In this document: positions 31,988-40,311 of the stretch, one piece after another
How positions within the stretch are numbered: the first letter of the stretch is position 1
Layout: every line of letters begins with the position of its first letter
From: Thioclava nitratireducens
Lineage (GTDB): Bacteria; Pseudomonadota; Alphaproteobacteria; Rhodobacterales; Rhodobacteraceae
Assembly: GCF_001940525.2 (NCBI RefSeq)
Contig: NZ_CP019437.1
Span: 171,501-235,500 of the forward strand
DNA length: 64,000 nt
Direction: 5' to 3'
Made by a program: the position numbers and the translations under genes
The notes under the pieces: generated by a model
What the model was told of the DNA's origin: nothing
What the model saw: the letters and a program-made list of their open reading frames with translations, nothing else
Database searches by the model: none

Positions 31988-32590
31988 ATGGCCTTTTCCG
32001 CTGCCACGTCGATCATCGTCGCCCAGGCGTTTCGCTATCTCGAGCTCGCACCGCCGAGCTCGTTTGGCGATGACAGCGAGAAAGCGCGCGACGCGGCGGA
32101 GATGTACCCGGTCGCCATGTCCTCCTGCCTCGCGGCCTGCGACTGGAGCTTCGCCTCGACCTCGGTCTCGCTGCCCGCATTGGCTGCCCTGCCGACCGGC
32201 ATCGCAGCTGAAGACGCCTATCCCTACAGCTACCAACTCCCCGGCGACTTCGTGAAAATGCAGGAAGTCGGCGATGGTGACGTCGACTTCCGGATAGACG
32301 CCACCGGGCTGCTGCGCGCTGATGCCCCTGCGCCCTTGCGCGTTCGCTTCACCCGCCGGCTGACCAACGAGGCGATCCTCCCGGCAGATTTCCAAGACGC
32401 GGTGGCGCTTCGGCTCGCCTGCTATCTCGGAAACCGCGATATCGGCACCACGTCGAAACTCGATCGACTTGAGCAAATTGCAAAGACGCGTTTGCAGGAT
32501 GCAATGCGCGGCGATCGCGGCAACGCCTCCTCGCAACGCTATGACGGCCGAGACGATGAGGGCTTCTGGGCCGACGAGGTGACGCTGTGA
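31988..32590 (+). CDS. tail tubular protein A-like (T7 gp11-like)
   Basis: A 200-aa protein that should join the connector to the nozzle. It shows the family lay-out: an N-terminal helix (AAEMYPVAMSSCLAACDWSFA), a segment ending YPYSYQLPGDFVKM with its aromatic-Pro-Gly-Asp turn, then LRVRFTRRLTNEAILPADFQDAVALRLACYLG. Coupled by GTGA to the tail tubular B-like gene. Confidence 0.8.
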   Translation: MAFSAATSIIVAQAFRYLELAPPSSFGDDSEKARDAAEMYPVAMSSCLAACDWSFASTSVSLPALAALPTGIAAEDAYPYSYQLPGDFVKMQEVGDGDVDFRIDATGLLRADAPAPLRVRFTRRLTNEAILPADFQDAVALRLACYLGNRDIGTTSKLDRLEQIAKTRLQDAMRGDRGNASSQRYDGRDDEGFWADEVTL

Positions 32591-34812
32591 CCCGGTCGGC
32601 CCCCGCTCAACGCTCCTTCGCGAGCGGCGAGGTCTCGCCGCTCCTGTGGTCGCGCAACGATTACATCCGAAACCAGACCGGGCTGCGCACCGCGCGCGGC
32701 TTCCTGCCTCTCCTCGAGGGCGGCCTGACGCGCGCGCCGGGCACCTGGTACAAGGGCCGCACCAAAGGTGATCAGGCCCCACGCCTGATCCCGTTTCAGT
32801 TCGCGATCGACGATGCGCTGATCCTCGAATTCACGCCCTTCGTCATGCGCGTCTGGCGCTATGGCGCGCTTGTCGAAAAGGATGGCGCGCCTTACGAGCT
32901 CGCGATCCCCTATGACGCCGCCGCAATCGACCGGATGACCTATGTGCAGTCCGCCGATGTGATCTACATCGCCGATGGCGCGCGTCCGGTGCAGAAGCTC
33001 AAGCGCTTCGCGCTCGACAACTGGGCGCTGGAAGAAGCCGCGTTCAGCAACGGCCCCTTCCGGGTGCAGAACCTCGACAAGGATTTCACGATCTCTCTGG
33101 CCTATTCGGCCGCGGGCGACCCCGAAGTCGAGCTGACTGCAAGCGCCGACGTGTTCACTGCGGGTCATATCGGCGCGCTCTTCATGTTCGAGCCTCAGGG
33201 CTATGAAAACATCGCGTTGTGGACGTCGAATACGGACGTCGCGGTCGGCGATTACATGCGTAACGGCGGCAAGATCTACAAGGTGACCGCAGGCACCAAT
33301 ACCGGAGTGCAGCCGCCGATCCATACTGACGGGATCGAGCTCGCCGATAAGGGAAAAGGCATCAAGTGGGAGTTCATCAGCGACGGCAAGGGCGTGGTCG
33401 AGATCACCGCCGTGACCGATGCCACGCATGCCACTGGAAGCATCACGCGAAAGATGCCCCCGAACCTGGTCGGGGGCTCGACCTATCGCTGGTCCGAGGG
33501 CGCGTGGTCTGACGAGCGCGGCTACCCGGCCTGCCTCGAAATCTACGATCAGCGCCTTGTGTTGGCCGCCAGCGAAAGCGAGCCGCGCACGCTGTGGTTC
33601 TCTTCCGTCGGCGGCTACACGGATTTCGAGCCCGGTGTCGAAGCGGACCAGAGCTTTGCCTACACGATCTCGGGCCAAGCCTCGATGAACCGCATCATCG
33701 GCCTGCGCGGGGGCAAGCGTGCGCTGCATATTTTCGCGATCGGGCAAGAGCTCTCCACTCGATCGGATAGCCAGAACCAAGTGATCGGCCCGACCACCAC
33801 GGTGATCGGCGTCGACAGCAGCTATGGCAGCTCGGGCGCGGTTCCGATTTCCCCCGATGGAAACCCGATCATCATCTCGCGCGATGGGCGCCGTGTGATG
33901 CAGATCTCGTACTCCTTTCAAGACGACGCGAACACCACGACCGACCTCTCGCGGGCCGCTGCGCATTTCGGCGAAGAGATCTTCACGCAGATCGCTTGGC
34001 AGGGCTCACCACAGCGACTGGCTTGGATCACGCTCGCGAGCGGTGACCCCGTCGTCATGCTGTTTAACCCGACCGAAGAGGTGCTGGGCTGGGCCCGCGT
34101 CCCGCTCGCAGGGGGCACCGTCGAGAGCTTGGCCGTGACGCCGGCAGGCTCCGGGGATCTGGACACGGTGACGATGGCCGTGCGGCGCACCGTCGACGGC
34201 GAAAGCCGCTGCTACATCGAGGAACTCGCCGATATCTACTCGGCCTCGCCGCTCGCGGATTTCTACGACATCAACCACCTCTTCGCTGGCTTCAAGATCC
34301 CGACCACCAGCGCAGAGACCAGCTTCTCGATCCCGCATCTCGCGGGCGAGACCGTATATGCCTGGACCGATGCTGGCGAATTCGGGCCGCTCGATGTCGC
34401 GGCGGACGGAACGCTGACGCTGCCGCGCGCAGCAAGTCGCGGCGTGATCGGCCTCTTCGACACCTCGCACCAGGCGGAAACGCTTGGTGTCACCGCTGCC
34501 TCTCCCGAGGGCGACATGACCGGCCGCAAGCGCCGGCTGCATGCGCGCGTGGGCGTGGCGATCATGCGCACCGCGCAAGGCTACATGCGCGCGATCGAAC
34601 GTGACCTGCCGCACGCTGTGCGTGAGCGTGCCCGGGTCGCGATCGTCCCGGCGCAGGTCAGCGCCGATCTCACCGAGATCTATAGCGGCGAAGTCGCCGT
34701 GGACGTCGAGAGCGGCATGGCGACGGAAGTGTCGCTGCGTATCGAGCCGCATGGTGGCGCACCGCTGACCATCACCAAGATCACCCCCACAATTCAGGAG
34801 GCAGGTCGGTAA
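32587..34812 (+). CDS. tail tubular protein B-like nozzle (T7 gp12-like)
   Basis: A 741-aa protein forming the tail nozzle. The start SAPAQRSFASGEVSPLLWSRNDYIRNQTGLRTARGFLPLLEGGLTRAPGTWY matches the conserved N-terminus of podoviral nozzle proteins, which often begin with the FxxGExSP motif. RLIPFQFAIDDALILEFTPFVMRVW and ERGYPACLEIYDQRLVLAAS follow. Start GTG at 32587 overlaps the previous stop. Confidence 0.85.
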   Translation: MTRSAPAQRSFASGEVSPLLWSRNDYIRNQTGLRTARGFLPLLEGGLTRAPGTWYKGRTKGDQAPRLIPFQFAIDDALILEFTPFVMRVWRYGALVEKDGAPYELAIPYDAAAIDRMTYVQSADVIYIADGARPVQKLKRFALDNWALEEAAFSNGPFRVQNLDKDFTISLAYSAAGDPEVELTASADVFTAGHIGALFMFEPQGYENIALWTSNTDVAVGDYMRNGGKIYKVTAGTNTGVQPPIHTDGIELADKGKGIKWEFISDGKGVVEITAVTDATHATGSITRKMPPNLVGGSTYRWSEGAWSDERGYPACLEIYDQRLVLAASESEPRTLWFSSVGGYTDFEPGVEADQSFAYTISGQASMNRIIGLRGGKRALHIFAIGQELSTRSDSQNQVIGPTTTVIGVDSSYGSSGAVPISPDGNPIIISRDGRRVMQISYSFQDDANTTTDLSRAAAHFGEEIFTQIAWQGSPQRLAWITLASGDPVVMLFNPTEEVLGWARVPLAGGTVESLAVTPAGSGDLDTVTMAVRRTVDGESRCYIEELADIYSASPLADFYDINHLFAGFKIPTTSAETSFSIPHLAGETVYAWTDAGEFGPLDVAADGTLTLPRAASRGVIGLFDTSHQAETLGVTAASPEGDMTGRKRRLHARVGVAIMRTAQGYMRAIERDLPHAVRERARVAIVPAQVSADLTEIYSGEVAVDVESGMATEVSLRIEPHGGAPLTITKITPTIQEAGR

Positions 34813-35405
34813 TGTGTAACCCCGCCTTTCTTGCTCCGTTGTTCAGCACCGCTGGTGCGACGGCCGCCGGCGCCACCGCTGCCGCCTCCCTCATCCCAGC
34901 AGCTGGAAGCGCAGCCGCGGCAACCGCCGGTGCCGCAGCGACCGGGTTCTCGGCGCTGCAAACGATCGGCACCATCGCCTCGATCGGCGGTACGCTCTAT
35001 TCCGGCATCGCTGGCGCTAAAGCCGCGCAGGCGCAGGCTGACGCAATCGGTCAGCAAATGGAGACGGAAAAGCAGCTCAACGCGATCGAGGACAATCGGC
35101 GCCGCAAAGAGATGCGCAGCGCGATCGCGCAGCAGCGTGCTGAGCTGGCCGCGCGTGGGGTGCAGCTCGACAGCCCGACCGCGATCGCGCTGGGGCAGGC
35201 TGCCGGCCGCGAGCTGTCCTTCGAGAGCCAAGCCGTGCGATCAGGTGGGCAGGCCAAGCAGATCGAGCTGAGCTCCGCCCGTCGTGCAGCGCTGGCAGAT
35301 AAGACCAACTCCTGGCTGCGCGGGACCACCTCGGCGGCCGGCAAGTTCCTCACGGCCGCACCCGAGCTCTGGCCGGGCTTCGCACGTGGCGGGGTGCTCC
35401 AATGA
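34812..35405 (+). CDS. internal virion protein B-like (T7 gp14-like)
   Basis: A 197-aa protein: MCNPAF start, an Ala/Gly-rich hydrophobic stretch (residues 15-65) and a helical second half (AQADAIGQQMETEKQLNAIEDNRRRKEMRSAIAQQRAELAARGVQLDSPTAIALGQAAG). The pattern is that of the smallest ejected core protein, which forms a pore in the outer membrane. Overlaps the next gene by ATGA. Confidence 0.75.
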   Translation: MCNPAFLAPLFSTAGATAAGATAAASLIPAAGSAAAATAGAAATGFSALQTIGTIASIGGTLYSGIAGAKAAQAQADAIGQQMETEKQLNAIEDNRRRKEMRSAIAQQRAELAARGVQLDSPTAIALGQAAGRELSFESQAVRSGGQAKQIELSSARRAALADKTNSWLRGTTSAAGKFLTAAPELWPGFARGGVLQ

Positions 35406-37492
35406 CGCTGACCGTCCCGAAAGCTGGCGTCGTCGCCGGACGCTCCGCGACCCCGACCATCTCCCAGCCTGACATCGGCGGGGCCGTAGCTGGTCTCGGC
35501 GACACGATGATGAAGGTCGGCACCGAAATCGCGCGCGAGCAGCGCCAGCGTCAGTATTCCGAAGCCCGGATCGAGATGATGAAGGGGCTGAACGATCTGC
35601 GACTGGAATTCGATCAGGTCGGCGACCCCGACGTGATCGATCGCGAATTTCCGGCGCGTGCCAAGGAGCTTAAGGCCCAGATCGTCGGCAAGCTCGATCC
35701 ACATATCCAGGAGGATGCAAGCCTCCTCTTCGACGAGCTCGAGGTGCCCCATAGCGCCGCGATTGGCCGACAGGCGATCGGCTTGCGTCGCAGTGTCTCG
35801 ATGGCGCAGCTGGCCCGCACCACCCAGACGACGGTTGAGACGGCCGGCACCGCTGACCCTGCCACGCAGGCAACCTATGTCGACATGCTCGACGAGCACC
35901 TCAATGACCTCGTCGCCAATGGCACGATCACGCCCGAAGATGCCCAGCTTCGCCGTCAGAAAGCGATGGCGGAGATGCGCACGACGCGGGCGACGAAGCT
36001 GCTCAGCACCGATCCGCAGGCCCTGATCGACGGGATCGACCAGGGCGAATTCTCGGGAATGGACCCGAGCCAGATGCAAGGGTATCGCGCCCGCGCCTCC
36101 GCACAGCTCGCGGCCGATGCAAAGGCGGCGCAGGTCGAGGCCGACCGCGCGCAGAAGGAAGCGCTCAGCCAGGCGACCTCATTCCTCAAGGATGGCGCGA
36201 CCGTCTTCGGCAAAGGGCGGGCCTGGACTGGGGCCGATCAGGCCGATCAGCTGCTCAAGGATCCGCTCGTCGCGGCCACGCCGGAGGCGCGCGAGTATAT
36301 CGGTGCGCAGAAACTCTTCGAGCTGATGCCCGAGTTCTCAAAGCTGCCGATCGCGGAGAAGGAAAAGGCACTTGCCGAGCAGCGCAAGAAGCCGATCTCG
36401 GAAGGGTTCGAAGCGGATGTCGCGGAGGCGATGCAGAAATCCGTCGATGCCGATCGCAAAGGCTTCGCCGATGATCGCTTCGCCTATGCCGCCAAGATCG
36501 GTCTCAACCCGGCCCCGCCCTTGCCTGACCCCACGACGGCCAGCGCCGAAGAGCTGAGCGCCGCGATCACGAAGCGCGCGCAGTATTCCGCCTCGCTGAC
36601 CCAGATGGGCTACGTCAACGACTTCAAGCTGTTCAGCCCGGAAGAGGCCGCCGTCTGGAAAGAAAAGGCCGGGCTCGATGCGCCGCCGGCCGCCCGCGCG
36701 AAGCTCGCCATGTCGCTCGCTGGATCGCTCGGCAATGACACTTGGCGTGTCACCAAGGAGATCGGCGCCGGGCCGGTCTTCGGCTATGTCGGCGGCCTGC
36801 TCGCGCATGGTGGCACCGAGAGCCTTGCGCGCGAGATCTTCTCCGGCCAACGCGCTTTGAAGGACAAGGACGTCCAGATGCCGCCGGTGGCGGAGCGGCG
36901 GCAGACCTTCTTCAAGGATCTCACGGGCCTCTTCGACGACGGCACGCGGGCGGGGTCACGTGACGAGACCAAGGTGCGCAACGAGGTGCTCGACGCTGCC
37001 GATGCGCTCTACGCCTATCGCGGCCGTGGCGATCCGAACGCCATGGACGGCACGGTCAGCGAAAGCGATTACCTTCAGGCCGTGCACGAAGTCATGGGCG
37101 GCTCCGGTGAATATGACAGCAGCTCGGCGAGGGGTGGCATTCAGGAAATCCGTGGACACGTGACGATCCTGCCGCCGACGGTCAGCGGCGGTGATGTCGA
37201 AGGCGCGATCGCCTGGGTCCACAACGCAGCCCGCACGAACTTCAACGAGAAGCTGTGGCGTAAGATCTCGATCAATGGCGCCCTACCGCAAGTCGGTGGC
37301 GAGTCGCTCTCCGCGCCGGGCAACCAGGCGACTTGGAACAACACCTATCTGCGCGCTGTCGGCGGGAGCACCTTCAACCTCATGGTCCACAATCCGGCCA
37401 CTGGCCGCGAAGAGTACGTCTATGGCGATGACGGTAAGCCGTACACCTTCGACATCAAGCCGCTGCTCACGGAAACGGAGGGGCTGCGATGA
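35402..37492 (+). CDS. internal virion protein C-like (T7 gp15-like)
   Basis: A 696-aa helical protein between the gp14-like and transglycosylase virion genes. It opens with GRSATPTISQPDIGGAVAGLGDTMMKVGTEIAREQRQRQYSEARIEMMKGLNDLRLEF and continues with long amphipathic helices, typical of the second ejected protein that builds the DNA channel through the periplasm. No catalytic motif is seen. Both ends overlap neighbours by ATGA. Confidence 0.75.
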   Translation: MTLTVPKAGVVAGRSATPTISQPDIGGAVAGLGDTMMKVGTEIAREQRQRQYSEARIEMMKGLNDLRLEFDQVGDPDVIDREFPARAKELKAQIVGKLDPHIQEDASLLFDELEVPHSAAIGRQAIGLRRSVSMAQLARTTQTTVETAGTADPATQATYVDMLDEHLNDLVANGTITPEDAQLRRQKAMAEMRTTRATKLLSTDPQALIDGIDQGEFSGMDPSQMQGYRARASAQLAADAKAAQVEADRAQKEALSQATSFLKDGATVFGKGRAWTGADQADQLLKDPLVAATPEAREYIGAQKLFELMPEFSKLPIAEKEKALAEQRKKPISEGFEADVAEAMQKSVDADRKGFADDRFAYAAKIGLNPAPPLPDPTTASAEELSAAITKRAQYSASLTQMGYVNDFKLFSPEEAAVWKEKAGLDAPPAARAKLAMSLAGSLGNDTWRVTKEIGAGPVFGYVGGLLAHGGTESLAREIFSGQRALKDKDVQMPPVAERRQTFFKDLTGLFDDGTRAGSRDETKVRNEVLDAADALYAYRGRGDPNAMDGTVSESDYLQAVHEVMGGSGEYDSSSARGGIQEIRGHVTILPPTVSGGDVEGAIAWVHNAARTNFNEKLWRKISINGALPQVGGESLSAPGNQATWNNTYLRAVGGSTFNLMVHNPATGREEYVYGDDGKPYTFDIKPLLTETEGLR

Positions 37493-40311
37493 GCTGGTTC
37501 CTCGATCGCACGAACGAAGACAAGCCGGAGCTCGAAGGCGCGATCCCTTCCGGTCTCGATCAGTTTATTGGGTCGATCGAGAGCAGCTACTTCGCACAGG
37601 ACAGCCACAACCGGCGCGAGAGCTATCGGATCGACCTCGAGAAAGAGATGGTCGACGCGCTCGGTGGCTGGGACCAGGTGCGCCCCCAGGATCCAAACCA
37701 GGTGGCGCAAGGCGCTCTCGGCCTGCCGCAGGTCGATGCCGACTATCTCGGCGGTCTGATCGCTGACGCGCGGATCTACAACCCCGGGAAATTCGCCAAC
37801 CTCCCGACCAATCGCGACGAGTTCGAGCAGGAGGTGAAGCGCCGCTACACCCGCGACCAGGAAGAGAACGATGCAAGCCTCGCGCGCGGCAGCAGCTCGG
37901 TCTCGAAATTCGCGGGCTCGCTCTTTGGGGCGGCCACCGACGAATACTCGCTTCCCCTGCTCTTTCTCGGCGGTGGCGGATCCGTCGCCCGGGTCATGGC
38001 CATGGAGACACTGCTCGGCGCAGCCGGCGAGGTGCCTGCGGTGATCAAGCAGAACGACGTCCGGACGTGGCAGGGCAAGGATCCGGTGACACCCGGCGAG
38101 GCGGTCGCCCAAGTCGCGATCGGCGGGGTGGCTGGCGGTCTCTTCGGTGGCGCCGTCGCGGGGATTTCGCACATGCTGCCGAAGATCACGGGCAAAACCG
38201 GCGCGGCCCGCAAGGGCGTGATCCGCGGCGTCGAGTATTTCCGCGAGCGTGTGCGCGGAGAAGGTGCGAACCGACCTGCAGAATTGAATGGCGGAGAATA
38301 TTCCCAAGGGATCGACGCGGCAGAGCAGGCGCTGCGCACCGGGCAAATGCCCCCGGTGGGCAAAGATGCCCCGCAGAACTGGGCGCAGATCCGCAACGGG
38401 ATTTTCGCGGGCGAGAGCGGCGGGGATTACAATGCTCTCTTCGGCTTCTCGAACCGCGAGGGCGGTCCGTTTGCCGACGTGAAGCTCACCGAGATGACCG
38501 TGGATCAAGCAATCGCGTTCTCTGACCCCAATGGGAAATACGCCCAATGGGTGAAGCAGAAGATCGGCCGGGTCGCGACGCCGATGGGTGCCTATCAGAT
38601 CGTGGGAAAAACCTTGCGAGCTGCCAAAAAAGGTCTCGGGCTCAAAGGTGACGAGCTGATGACGCCAGACCTGCAGGAGCGGCTCGGCCAGTACATCTTC
38701 CGGACGCAGGGGGCTGAGGCCTGGGCGGGTTATCGCGGCCCGCGCGACAGCTTCACGCCAACCGACGGCGGCAGTTACCAGGGCGTTGCGTCAACCGGCG
38801 ACGGCTTCTTCGATCCGCGCGTGGGCGGCGAGAGCGGCCCGCGCGGAACGAGCGACTTCCCGAGCGAGATCTCGACGCCGGCCGGTACGCGCGTGCCGGT
38901 CGAATGGAAGATCGTCGACATGGCCGATCTCAAGGCCGCCAGCGGTGACCTGCAGCCGCGCGACCGCTCCCGCGCCGCCAGCGATGCGCAGATCGGCGAG
39001 ATCGCCGCGCGGCTCGATCCGCAGCGTTTGATGCCGTCGCGCGAAAGCGATCGCGGCGCGCCCATCGTCGGGCCCGACATGGTAGTCGAGAGCGGCAACG
39101 GCCGCGTCGCAGGTCTTCGCCAGGCGATGGGCCAGAACCCGGAGGCGTATGCCGCCTATGTCGATCAGATCAAGGGCGTGGCCGATGTTCCCAAGGGCGT
39201 GAAGAACCCGGTTCTGGTCGGCGTGCGCAAGGGGGACCTGGCCCCCGCCGATCGCGTGAAGTTCGTGCGCGAAAGCAACATGAGCTCGATCGCGCGGATG
39301 GCGCCGACCGAGCAGGCGAAGTTCGATGCTGGGTTCCTCGATCAGCGGGCGTTTGACGCCTATGTGCCAGGCGCAAAGTTCAACGCCCCCGAGAACGCGC
39401 CCTTCGCGCGGCGCATGCTATCGCTCATCCCGGCGGAAGAACGCAGCGCCTTCCTTGCGGCCGACGGCACGCTCAATCGCGATGGCATCCGCCGCGTGCG
39501 CGAGGCACTCTTCGCGCGCGCCTTCGAGGCGGATGATCTGATCAAGATGTTCGCCGAGACGGAAAGCAAGCAGGTCGAGAGCCTGATCGGCATGCTGGAG
39601 CAGATCGCGCCCGACTGGGCTTATTTCCGGGCGGCGGTTGAGGCCGGTCATATCCGCCCAGAATTCGACATCACGCCCCAGCTGATGGAGACCGTGCGCG
39701 TGATCGCCAAGGCGCGCAGTGGCGCGCGCGCCGGGCAAAGCGTGATCGCTGCAATCCGCGACAAACTCGCCCAGGGAGACATGTTCGCGACCCGCGACGA
39801 TCTGAGCGAAGCGCTGATCGATGCCTTTTACAAAGGCGAGCGCGCCCGGGCACCGTCGGCCACCGAAGAGATCTTGCGCCGCTACGCCGCCGAGGCCGCG
39901 CAAGTGGGCCGCGCCGATATCGGCGACCTTCTGGGCGAGCCCGTCACGCCGCATGACGCGCTGCGCGCCGCTGTGGACGGCTACGATGGCAAGTCGCCCT
40001 TCGAGCCGATGGCGGGCCGCGAAGCATCCTCCGAGCCGCTGAGCGGCCCTGTGGAGCCGCTGCAGGACATCTCGGCCGTAGATCCCGCGCGTTATGCTGA
40101 CGGCGCGCAGAGTGCCGCTGCGGAGCGCGTGGACGCACGCTTGGCCGATGAGCTGACCGCGGGGGATGTCGCCGGCCCAGATGGTTCCTTTCGTCTCAGC
40201 GCGGACACGAGCGGGCCCGAGTTCACCATGCGCGACGTCCTCGATGATCTCGACGCCGATCAGCGGCTGATCCAGCGCATGTCGTTTTGCAGCACAGGAG
40301 GGGGCGCATGA
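37489..40311 (+). CDS. virion transglycosylase with ddrB-ParB-like domain
   Basis: A 940-aa ejected protein. Around residues 300-425 is a lytic transglycosylase-like domain: FAGESGGDYNALFGF (ESGG motif with the catalytic Glu near 308) and TPMGAYQIVGKTL. Around 470-600 is a ddrB-like ParB domain: EWKIVDMADLKAAS, SDAQIGEIAARLDPQRL, GAPIVGPDMVVESGNGRVAGLRQAM; the VVESGNGRV box is the hallmark of polyvalent phage proteins named from P1 DdrB. The remainder is helical. In T7 the comparable gp16 digests peptidoglycan during DNA entry; the ParB-like part may act on or protect the entering DNA. Coupled on both sides by ATGA. Confidence 0.8.
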   Translation: MSWFLDRTNEDKPELEGAIPSGLDQFIGSIESSYFAQDSHNRRESYRIDLEKEMVDALGGWDQVRPQDPNQVAQGALGLPQVDADYLGGLIADARIYNPGKFANLPTNRDEFEQEVKRRYTRDQEENDASLARGSSSVSKFAGSLFGAATDEYSLPLLFLGGGGSVARVMAMETLLGAAGEVPAVIKQNDVRTWQGKDPVTPGEAVAQVAIGGVAGGLFGGAVAGISHMLPKITGKTGAARKGVIRGVEYFRERVRGEGANRPAELNGGEYSQGIDAAEQALRTGQMPPVGKDAPQNWAQIRNGIFAGESGGDYNALFGFSNREGGPFADVKLTEMTVDQAIAFSDPNGKYAQWVKQKIGRVATPMGAYQIVGKTLRAAKKGLGLKGDELMTPDLQERLGQYIFRTQGAEAWAGYRGPRDSFTPTDGGSYQGVASTGDGFFDPRVGGESGPRGTSDFPSEISTPAGTRVPVEWKIVDMADLKAASGDLQPRDRSRAASDAQIGEIAARLDPQRLMPSRESDRGAPIVGPDMVVESGNGRVAGLRQAMGQNPEAYAAYVDQIKGVADVPKGVKNPVLVGVRKGDLAPADRVKFVRESNMSSIARMAPTEQAKFDAGFLDQRAFDAYVPGAKFNAPENAPFARRMLSLIPAEERSAFLAADGTLNRDGIRRVREALFARAFEADDLIKMFAETESKQVESLIGMLEQIAPDWAYFRAAVEAGHIRPEFDITPQLMETVRVIAKARSGARAGQSVIAAIRDKLAQGDMFATRDDLSEALIDAFYKGERARAPSATEEILRRYAAEAAQVGRADIGDLLGEPVTPHDALRAAVDGYDGKSPFEPMAGREASSEPLSGPVEPLQDISAVDPARYADGAQSAAAERVDARLADELTAGDVAGPDGSFRLSADTSGPEFTMRDVLDDLDADQRLIQRMSFCSTGGGA

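Noticed and set aside
32539-33966. 475-aa minus-strand frame
   Set aside because: Antisense to the nozzle gene, which is clear.
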